From Candidatus Azambacteria bacterium (GTDB lineage: Bacteria > Patescibacteriota > Minisyncoccia > GWC2-36-17 > M10-OD1-4), in the NCBI GenBank assembly GCA_016200995.1, contig JACQDS010000091.1, positions 1 through 12,284 of the forward strand: a DNA stretch of 12,284 nucleotides, in the 5' to 3' direction. Each line of letters starts with the position of its first letter. The first letter of the stretch is position 1. Position numbers and translations under genes: made by a program. The notes beneath the pieces were generated by a model. It saw only the letters and a program-made list of their open reading frames with translations. It did not search any database and had not been told where the DNA came from. Shown here one piece after another: positions 1 to 5,710 of this stretch.

Positions 1-912
1 CTTGTACACTTCGTTTGCCGAAGCATCCGCCGCTATCTTAAGCGACCTGATGATCGGCGTGCCGGATTTTAAAAGCGAGGCCATCACTCTCGCCAACCTG
101 CTTAAGATAACCTTTCTTATCAATCCGCCGATAAGCGGAATGCGCGATATGATATTATAAGTGACGACTTTTCCGGTTCTTGTTTTCCTGAAAAGCTTCA
201 CGCCGACAACGAACAAGATCAAAAATATAAAGATGGAAAACCAATTTGAAGAGATGAAATTGCTTACATCAAGAAGTATCTGTGTCGGCACAGGGAGTTT
301 AACGCCGGATTGCGTGAATATCTTTGTCAATCTCGGCAAAACAAACAAGATCAAAAGAAAAACTATCGCAAAAGATGCGACCAAAAGCAAAGCCGGATAA
401 GCCACAGCCGCTCTGATCTTTTTTACGAGGTCATTTTCCTTTTTAAGCTGCATTTCAAGATTTTTAAAGGTCTGCTCAAGCGTTCCGGATTCCTCGCCGG
501 ATTTGACGGTGTTTATGTAAGCGTCCGAAAAAAACTTCGGATATTTTGAAAGCGCTAAGGAAAGCGACTGGCCTTTTTCAAGGTCAAATTTTACGGTTGA
601 AAATATTTTTTTGAGCATCGGCTTTTCCGCGTCTTCATAGAGAATATCAACCGCCTCAAGCATATCAACACCGGAAGATATCATAGAGGACAAATTTCTT
701 GAAATAAGCATTTTGTCCACTATTGAAAGTCTGGAAAACATAGTGAGACCACCGGAATCTTTTTTTAGCTTGCCTTGCTTCCTCTCTTTTATCGATATCG
801 GCGTTAAGCCCTGTCCGGCAAGATACTCCAAAACAGCCTCTTTGTTTGGAGCTTCGTAATACCCGTCTTTTATTTTTCCATCTTTTGTTGACGCTAAAAA
901 ATCGTATTTCAT
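1..912 (-). CDS. pilC: Type IV pilus assembly platform protein PilC (GspF family), 3' end outside window
   Basis: This is the inner-membrane platform protein that works with the PilB ATPase to push pilin subunits into the growing fibre. The reading frame is open from the ATG at 912 to base 1, giving 304 residues. The family is usually about 400 residues, so about the last 100 lie outside the window. The first T2SSF domain covers roughly residues 65-190 and carries the hallmark SGEESGTLEQ near its middle. Hydrophobic segments lie at about 170-195 and 215-240. The second domain begins near 265 with LARVMASLLKSGTP, which is typical of the repeat in this family. Two tandem TAA codons stand in the same frame just before the ATG, which fixes the start. 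No Shine-Dalgarno is visible. It follows pilB, separated by a pseudogene remnant. Confidence 0.93.
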   Translation of the reverse strand, partial: MKYDFLASTKDGKIKDGYYEAPNKEAVLEYLAGQGLTPISIKERKQGKLKKDSGGLTMFSRLSIVDKMLISRNLSSMISSGVDMLEAVDILYEDAEKPMLKKIFSTVKFDLEKGQSLSLALSKYPKFFSDAYINTVKSGEESGTLEQTFKNLEMQLKKENDLVKKIRAAVAYPALLLVASFAIVFLLILFVLPRLTKIFTQSGVKLPVPTQILLDVSNFISSNWFSIFIFLILFVVGVKLFRKTRTGKVVTYNIISRIPLIGGLIRKVILSRLARVMASLLKSGTPIIRSLKIAADASANEVYK

Positions 913-915
913 TTA

Positions 916-1092
916 TTAGCTTATAGCTATTAGCTTTGTTATCATTACATTTAACATTTTCATGGTTTCTAATAACAGATCGTCTACTTTATTATAGTTT
1001 AATTTTTCACCAAATGACAATCTCTTTGATATCTCTATCTGGATTTCCAATTCAGCTCCGGAACCATAAGCAATTATTAAAAAGCTACGAAG
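916..1092 (-). pseudogene. Remnant of a four-helix-bundle (S23/Avd-like) protein gene
   Basis: Between pilB and pilC there is an open frame of 58 codons with no upstream start codon, bounded by TAG at 1093-1095 and TAA at 916-918. Its translation begins LRSFLIIAYGSGAELEIQIE and later reads LETMKMLNVMITKLIAIS. This matches the C-terminal half of the family, which usually reads RRSLxIARGSxxELETQLxIA and then KMLxxLI. The family is normally about 115-125 residues, so the N-terminal half is gone. It is associated with 23S rRNA intervening sequences and, as Avd, with diversity-generating retroelements. Here it is most likely a decayed insertion in the pilus operon. The repeated AGCTAATAGCTATAAGCTAA string next to the pilC start is simply the coding sequence of its tail. 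Confidence 0.7.
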
Positions 1093-1100
1093 CTAACTCG

Positions 1101-2810
1101 CTATTCCGCTGTCACTCTCATTATCTCTTCAACCGTTGTCACTCCTCTTTCAACTTTCAAAAGCCCATCCTCAAACATTGAGACCATCCCTTCCTCTCTC
1201 GCTACGTTTCTTACGACATCCGCCGAAACCTTGCCGTTGATCAGCTCTTTTATCTTTGGCGTTATCTCCATTACTTCATATATGCCTATTTGGCCGTGAT
1301 AGCCTGTGAAATTGCAGAGATTGCACCCCTTGCCGATATATACTTCCTTTGGCACCACAGGATTTTTTTGACCGCGAATAAGAAGCTGGGATTCTATGGA
1401 CTTTTTCAATTCTTCCGATGGCGCAAAACTTGAGATGCAATGCGAGCAGATCTTTCTTGCGAGCCTTTGAGCGATGACGATGCTGACCGTGCTTGCTATC
1501 AAAAACGGCTCGCCGCCCATATCTATCAGCCTTGGGACGGCGGTCGGCGCGTCGTTGGTATGCAAAGTGGAAAGCACCAAGTGGCCGGTCATCGAAGCGT
1601 TAAGCGCTATCTCAACCGTTTCGTTGTCTCTGATCTCGCCCACCATAATGATGTCCGGATTCTGCCTCATAAGGCTTCTCAGTCCGTTAGCAAATGTGAT
1701 TCCCGCCTTGGCATTGACCTGCGTCTGATTGATCCTTTGAACGTCATATTCTATCGGATCCTCTATGGTGGCGATGCTGACATTTGGCGTATTTAAAATA
1801 TGAAGCATTGAATAAAGAGTGGTGGTTTTTCCAGAACCGGTCGGGCCGGTGATCAAAAGCATTCCAAAAGTTCTCTTGAGGCTTCTTTCAACTTTTTTGA
1901 CAACATCCGCAGACATCCCAAGATCGGCAAAGCTCAACGGCGTCGCCGCGCCTTTAAGAATACGCATAACCACTTTTTCTCCATAAAATGTCGGCATCAC
2001 CGAAACTCTGATATCAACTTTTTCCTCTTCCATATCAAATCTGAATCTGCCGTCTTGCGGAGTATGGCGAATATCTATCTGCAAAGCGGAGAGGATCTTC
2101 ACTCTGGCTATCAAGGCATCGTGAAGCTCCTTTGGCAAAGTTGTAATGTCTTTTAAAACTCCGTCTATTCTGTATCTGACAAGCACTTCCTCCTCGCCTC
2201 TTTCAATATGAATATCCGAAGCGCCGGCAACCACCGCATACTCCACTATGGAATCCACTATTTTCACTATCGGCACAAACTCCGCCATCTTCGCCAGATT
2301 GTCTTTGTCCGCGCCGGAGCTTAAAGCGCCCTTAATAGATGTTTCTATAATATTGCTAAACTCTGTTCTGATATCTTTTTTAAATTCCTTAAATACGGAT
2401 TTGATGCCGGAGTGGGTGGCGAGGCAAGGCACAACATCCATATTTAGCTTTGAGGCCACGATGCCTATGGTTTCAAGATCGGCAGGATCCTCCATCGCAA
2501 GCTTGGCTGTTTTTTTCTCTTCATCAAGATCAAAAACGACAACGCCTTTGGATTTTGAAAAAGATTCCGGCAGAAGATCGAGAAATTTCCTGTCCACCCT
2601 CATCTTTGAAAGATTCACAGCTTCCACATCAAAAAATTCCGCCAATATCTCGGACAAAAACTGCTCGGTAATGATGTTTTTCCCCAAAAGCACCCTTCCT
2701 ATATCCGCGCCGCTGTGCGAGGACTCAAGCTTGGCTTCATCAAATTGCTTCTCACTGACAATGCCGGATTCAAGAAGAACTTTTTTAAGATCTTGTTCGC
2801 TGATGTGCAT
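1101..2810 (-). CDS. pilB: Type IV pilus extension ATPase PilB (GspE/PulE family)
   Basis: This cytoplasmic hexameric ATPase powers pilus extension. It has 569 residues, the full family length. The N-terminal MshEN/T2SSE_N-type domain covers roughly 1-150 (RVLLGKNIITEQFLSEILAE). The ATPase domain shows the Walker A motif GPTGSGKT at 322-329, the Asp box TIEDPIEY at 348-355, the Walker B region PDIIMVGEIRD at 385-395 and the His box TGHLVLSTLHTN at 408-419. A zinc-type tetracysteine is present as C455/C458 and C496/C499, as in PilB and GspE rather than PilT. The start at 2810 lies 3 bases after the stop of the upstream membrane protein, so the two genes are probably co-transcribed and translationally linked. 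No retraction ATPase (PilT) is visible in the window. Confidence 0.96.
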   Translation of the reverse strand: MHISEQDLKKVLLESGIVSEKQFDEAKLESSHSGADIGRVLLGKNIITEQFLSEILAEFFDVEAVNLSKMRVDRKFLDLLPESFSKSKGVVVFDLDEEKKTAKLAMEDPADLETIGIVASKLNMDVVPCLATHSGIKSVFKEFKKDIRTEFSNIIETSIKGALSSGADKDNLAKMAEFVPIVKIVDSIVEYAVVAGASDIHIERGEEEVLVRYRIDGVLKDITTLPKELHDALIARVKILSALQIDIRHTPQDGRFRFDMEEEKVDIRVSVMPTFYGEKVVMRILKGAATPLSFADLGMSADVVKKVERSLKRTFGMLLITGPTGSGKTTTLYSMLHILNTPNVSIATIEDPIEYDVQRINQTQVNAKAGITFANGLRSLMRQNPDIIMVGEIRDNETVEIALNASMTGHLVLSTLHTNDAPTAVPRLIDMGGEPFLIASTVSIVIAQRLARKICSHCISSFAPSEELKKSIESQLLIRGQKNPVVPKEVYIGKGCNLCNFTGYHGQIGIYEVMEITPKIKELINGKVSADVVRNVAREEGMVSMFEDGLLKVERGVTTVEEIMRVTAE

Positions 2811-2813
2811 AAA

Positions 2814-3422
2814 CTAAATCGTAAAAATATATAAATTTAAAATTTTCGCCAAATAAACTCCGAAAACAAATGTCGCAAGATAAGAAATGGGAAAAAGGTA
2901 TGTTAGACCTATATTCTGTTTAAGATCTTTCTTTGATATTGAAACATAAGAGAGATAAGCCAGGGCGGCTAAAAATATAAATCCAACATAAATAAAAAAG
3001 TAAGGCCATCCGGCAAGCAAAGAAAATCCAAGAAAAAGATAGCCGTCTTCAAGGGTCAAGAACCGCTTTTTAAAAAGCCTCCCTATAAGATAAAATACGG
3101 CCAACATCAAAAGCCCGAACACAAGAGAAGCTAAAGCCTGAAAAAAGAAATTAAAAAAACTACTTTGAAAAAAATAACTGATGTCCGCATAGGGCGGCAA
3201 GAAATACTTGGCAAACTTATCCGATCTCCAGAAAAAATATTGAACGCCGGATTTTAAAAATGCCAAAAAAAACACCGATCCAAAAGCGGAAAAAAATAAA
3301 ACCTTTGCGATCTTGCCGTTAAGCCCCTTTTTTAAAATATAAAAAAGAACAAAGAGAGAAGAACCTACGGCAAAAATATTAAAAGCCGATGATGTGACTT
3401 TATTTATAAGATCAATATTCAT
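2814..3422 (-). CDS. Polytopic membrane protein of the pilus cluster, function unknown
   Basis: This protein of 202 residues is dominated by hydrophobic segments at roughly 13-31, 40-58, 88-114, 126-160 and 173-198, so it is an integral membrane protein with about five to six helices. I do not recognise its family with certainty. The stretch E125-D126-G127 followed by YLFLGFSLLAGWP, then a long hydrophobic run and LFPISYLATFVFG, resembles the layout of the second half of A24 prepilin peptidases (GxGD, LLxGxW, PxxP/G segments). The GxGD catalytic motif itself is not intact, so peptidase activity is not claimed. The ATG at 3422 is preferred over an in-frame TTG at 3440, because the TTG falls inside a terminator stem and a TATAAT lies just before the ATG. 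The stop is 3 bases before pilB, so it probably has an accessory role in pilus assembly. Confidence 0.8.
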   Translation of the reverse strand: MNIDLINKVTSSAFNIFAVGSSLFVLFYILKKGLNGKIAKVLFFSAFGSVFFLAFLKSGVQYFFWRSDKFAKYFLPPYADISYFFQSSFFNFFFQALASLVFGLLMLAVFYLIGRLFKKRFLTLEDGYLFLGFSLLAGWPYFFIYVGFIFLAALAYLSYVSISKKDLKQNIGLTYLFPISYLATFVFGVYLAKILNLYIFTI

Positions 3423-3428
3423 CTTCTC

Positions 3429-3434
3429 ATTATA
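3429..3434 (-). promoter_or_regulatory. Candidate -10 box for the membrane protein/pilB transcript
   Basis: A perfect TATAAT hexamer lies 6 bases before the ATG at 3422, directly after the terminator hairpin. A start point 6-7 bases downstream would give a leaderless or nearly leaderless mRNA, which fits the absence of a Shine-Dalgarno. No good -35 is visible at 17 bases, so this is a suggestion from position and hexamer only. Confidence 0.35.
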
Positions 3435-3435
3435 A

Positions 3436-3470
3436 CACAAAACCCCATTTTATATAAATGGGGTTTTGTG
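3436..3470. terminator. Strong bidirectional intrinsic terminator hairpin
   Basis: CACAAAACCCCATTT (3436-3450) and AAATGGGGTTTTGTG (3456-3470) form a perfect 15-bp stem with a 5-base TATAT loop. The stem carries A-runs on one side and T-runs on the other, so it could act in both directions. On the minus strand it follows the prepilin gene and its palindromic element, and separates the prepilin transcript from the membrane protein/pilB/pilC transcript. Confidence 0.8.
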
Positions 3471-3487
3471 TTTACAATTAGTATTTT

Positions 3488-3560
3488 ACTTTGAATTACA
3501 AAATGCCAGATGCGAGGCGCGGAGGCGGAACGAAGCAAATGGCGTTTTGTAGTTCAAAGT
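3488..3560. repeat. Palindromic element copy 1 (short form)
   Basis: Arms of 21 bases at 3488-3508 and 3540-3560 are complementary apart from two positions, both of which become G-U pairs in plus-strand RNA. The 31-base interior contains CGGAGGCGGAACGAAGCA (3520-3537), identical over 18 bases to the interior of the element at 8654-8779. The arms of the two elements are unrelated to each other. The element starts 3 bases beyond the stop codon of the prepilin gene. It is an unclassified dispersed repeat that may act as a 3'-end RNA structure. Confidence 0.75.
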
Positions 3561-3563
3561 ATA

Positions 3564-4172
3564 TTATTGAGCTGTTGCCGGAAGGACCGTCAGGTCGGTT
3601 CCCACCTCGTAGCGAGTTGTGCTGTTTCCGCCGTCTTTTACCATTCTGTTATCGGTGGATGTGTATGCCGTGCTTTCAAGAGCTGTGTCCAATTCAAAAC
3701 GATTGTTCGTCAAACATCCGTATCTGTAATACAAGCCGTTGGTTTTTGTATTTACAGGATCAACAGGCAAGTTTGAAACCGGAGCGCCGCTTGTGACCGT
3801 TGAGAAATTGACAGGGACCCAGCCGGTGCCGTCATTTGTCGTTGTGCCAGTGCCTTTTTGTGTATAAGCCCAGACGGTATCATAAGCGCTGACGTATATT
3901 TTGTTTGTGTTGTCGGTTATAGGAGATGTCGCCGAGCAGTTCGTCACTCCACCCAAAGAATTAGATGCATTATCCTGCAGGTACAAACTGATAGCGGTTT
4001 TCATAGTAGCAAGATCGGAGATCCTTTGGACATCACGGCTCTTTTTTAAGATCTCAACCGGATCAATAAAAAACACTACAACGACTGACAAAATGGCAAT
4101 TATGGAGATCACCACCAAAAGCTCAAGAAGCGTAAAGCCTTTGTTTGATTTTTTATTTTGCATAAAATTCAT
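3564..4172 (-). CDS. Type IV prepilin-like protein
   Basis: This secreted structural subunit of a type IV pilus or pseudopilus has 202 residues. A class III leader of 12 residues ends in ...NKSNKG-type basic sequence (MNFMQNKKSNKG), with cleavage expected between G12 and F13 in G|FTLLELLVV. E17 is the conserved Glu5 of the mature pilin. A hydrophobic helix runs to about residue 36 and continues as the amphipathic alpha-1 helix (DPVEILKKSRDVQRISDL). The globular part is rich in Thr, Ser and Asn and has only two cysteines, C79 and C143, which could form a disulfide. A second ATG at 4163 would also leave the cleavage site intact. It lies 9 bases after the response regulator gene and is followed by a palindromic element and a terminator, so it probably ends that transcript. 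Confidence 0.93.
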   Translation of the reverse strand: MNFMQNKKSNKGFTLLELLVVISIIAILSVVVVFFIDPVEILKKSRDVQRISDLATMKTAISLYLQDNASNSLGGVTNCSATSPITDNTNKIYVSAYDTVWAYTQKGTGTTTNDGTGWVPVNFSTVTSGAPVSNLPVDPVNTKTNGLYYRYGCLTNNRFELDTALESTAYTSTDNRMVKDGGNSTTRYEVGTDLTVLPATAQ

Positions 4173-4181
4173 TAAAGATTA

Positions 4182-4571
4182 TTAATTTTTATTTTTAAAT
4201 ACTTCTTCTATTTTCTTCATCAGATCCGCAAGTTTGATATTGCTTTTTGTCACAAAATCAACCGCCCCAAGAGAGATCCCTCTTTTAACATCCTCTTCCT
4301 GCCCGAGATTTGAAAGTATCATCACCGGTATATCTTTTATTTTCTCATCTTTCTTCATCTCGGTCAAGACATCATATCCACTTTTTTTCGGAAGCATCAG
4401 ATCAAGCAAAACCAAGTCCGGCATCGTTTCGCCGGCTTTTATGATGGCATCCTCTCCGTCATAAGCGGAAACAACTTCATAACCTGAAGATTCCAGCTTA
4501 TTTTGATATATCTGGTTAAGCGTTGCCTCATCCTCCACAACTAGAATTTTCTTCTTTTCCGATTTTGGCAT
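4182..4571 (-). CDS. Single-domain response regulator (CheY/receiver)
   Basis: This is a stand-alone receiver domain of 129 residues with no output domain, acting by protein-protein contact after phosphorylation by a histidine kinase. All key residues are present: acidic pocket E13 and D14 in VVEDE, phospho-acceptor D57 in LVLLDLMLP, S87 in ILSN and K109 in VTKS. It is located directly upstream of the prepilin gene (9 bases) and in the same direction as the pilus genes. A role in controlling pilus assembly or twitching, as for PilG/PilH, is plausible but inferred from context only. No histidine kinase is in the window. Confidence 0.93.
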   Translation of the reverse strand: MPKSEKKKILVVEDEATLNQIYQNKLESSGYEVVSAYDGEDAIIKAGETMPDLVLLDLMLPKKSGYDVLTEMKKDEKIKDIPVMILSNLGQEEDVKRGISLGAVDFVTKSNIKLADLMKKIEEVFKNKN

Positions 4572-4596
4572 TTATTTTCCATATATGCGACTGGTT

Positions 4597-4625
4597 ATTA
4601 TAAGATTATACTACCAATTCAAAAA
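4597..4625 (-). promoter_or_regulatory. Candidate promoter region for response regulator/prepilin
   Basis: Two TATAAT hexamers lie at 4605-4610 and 4597-4602 in the 72-base gap between nrdB and the response regulator. A T-rich tract containing TTGAAT lies upstream, with non-ideal spacing. A weak 6-bp stem (CCAATT/AATTGG, 4614-4631) with a T-run in its loop might weakly terminate nrdB transcription. Confidence 0.35.
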
Positions 4626-4643
4626 AATTGGAAATCCAAAAAT

Positions 4644-5678
4644 CTACCAGTCCAAAGCGCCTCCGACTTTGTATTCCGTCACTCTTGTCTCAAAAAAGTT
4701 TTTCTCCTTGCTTAGATCGATCGCCTCCGACATCCAAGGAAAAGGATTCGGTGTGTTGTACTGCTCCGGAAGGCCTATTCTTTGAAGCCTTCTGTCGGCG
4801 ATATGTTCAATATACTGCCTGAAGTTCTCCGAGTTCATTCCGAAGATGCCTTTTGGAAAGACCTCCTGCGCAAATGTTATTTCCAGTTCGGCGCCGCGCT
4901 TTATAAGCTTTATCATCTTCTCCTGAAACTCCTTCGTCCAAAGCTCTGGCTGTTCCTCCTTTATCGTGTTTATCATATTTATTCCAAAGTTCAGATGCTG
5001 TGATTCATCGCGCATAATATACTGGATCTGCTCCGCTGAACCGACCATCTTATTTTGCCTCTGAAATCCGAACATAACGGCAAAAGAGCTGTAGAAAAAT
5101 ATGCCTTCAAGAATGATTGAAAAAACTATCATATTCTCAAGAAACTTCTGGTCGTTCTCAAGTGTTCCGGTTTTAAAATTCGGATTGAAGATACCCTCAT
5201 TAAAACTCAAAATAAAATTGTCTTTGTTGTAGATCGCCTCCACCTCGCGATACATATTGAATATCTCTCCCTCGTCCAAAGCGAGGCTTTCAACTATGTA
5301 TTGATAAGCGTGCGTGTGGATAGCCTCCTCGTAGGACTGCCTCAAGATATACATTCTGCATTCCGGCGAGCTGATGTGCTTATAAAAAGCGAGCGCGACA
5401 TTATTGGCGGCGATCGAATCGGCGGTCGTAAAAAAACCTAAAACTGTTTTTAGGGCTTTGCGTTCATCCTCCGACAAAACAGATGTCGATTTCCACTGCT
5501 CAATATCTTTTTGCATTCCGATCTCCGTCGGCAGCCAATGATTGGCGTTGCCGGCAAGATAGGCATCCCAAGCAAACTTATGCTTCATCGGATAAAGCTG
5601 AATGACATCGGCATCCTCGCCGTTTATTATTCTTCTTTTGTTGATATCAACTTTTTCGTTTGTTTTTTTTATTGGCAT
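4644..5678 (-). CDS. nrdB: Class I ribonucleotide reductase, beta (radical-generating) subunit
   Basis: This R2 subunit houses the di-metal site and the tyrosyl radical needed by NrdA to reduce ribonucleoside diphosphates to deoxyribonucleotides. It has 344 residues, typical for R2. All metal ligands can be placed: D87 (TTADS), E118 and H121 (EEAIH), E191 (ILEGIF), E225 and H228 (RDESQH). The radical tyrosine is Y125, spaced as Y122 is from E115/H118 in E. coli. With D87 and Y125 both present it fits a tyrosyl-radical subclass and not the Chlamydia-type Ic enzyme. The C-terminus ends VGGALDW, a tail of the kind that docks into the alpha subunit. It lies 30 bases after nrdA in the same direction, and the two are presumably one operon. 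No Shine-Dalgarno is visible. Confidence 0.96.
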   Translation of the reverse strand: MPIKKTNEKVDINKRRIINGEDADVIQLYPMKHKFAWDAYLAGNANHWLPTEIGMQKDIEQWKSTSVLSEDERKALKTVLGFFTTADSIAANNVALAFYKHISSPECRMYILRQSYEEAIHTHAYQYIVESLALDEGEIFNMYREVEAIYNKDNFILSFNEGIFNPNFKTGTLENDQKFLENMIVFSIILEGIFFYSSFAVMFGFQRQNKMVGSAEQIQYIMRDESQHLNFGINMINTIKEEQPELWTKEFQEKMIKLIKRGAELEITFAQEVFPKGIFGMNSENFRQYIEHIADRRLQRIGLPEQYNTPNPFPWMSEAIDLSKEKNFFETRVTEYKVGGALDW

Positions 5679-5710
5679 TTTTATGAATTATGATTGATGA
5701 ATTATGAATT
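5678..5710. repeat. AT-rich leader repeat shared with nrdA (copy in the nrdA-nrdB gap)
   Basis: The gap between nrdA and nrdB is filled by tandem ATGAATT/ATGATT-like units. The 18 bases TTTTTATGAATTATGATT (5678-5695) recur exactly at 8551-8568 just upstream of nrdA. Both sit directly before the start codon on the minus strand. Confidence 0.6.

Noticed and set aside
2248..2817. 189-codon plus-strand frame opposite pilB
   Set aside because: It is a Ser-rich shadow of the pilB coding sequence with no recognisable motif, while pilB on the other strand is full length with all motifs.
3423..3440. TTG start at 3440 for the membrane protein
   Set aside because: It would lie inside the terminator stem and upstream of the TATAAT; the ATG at 3422 is a better start and loses only six residues.
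4644..5678. Class Ic (Chlamydia-type) R2 lacking the radical tyrosine
   Set aside because: Y125 is present at the correct spacing after E118/H121, and the first ligand is D87, not Glu.
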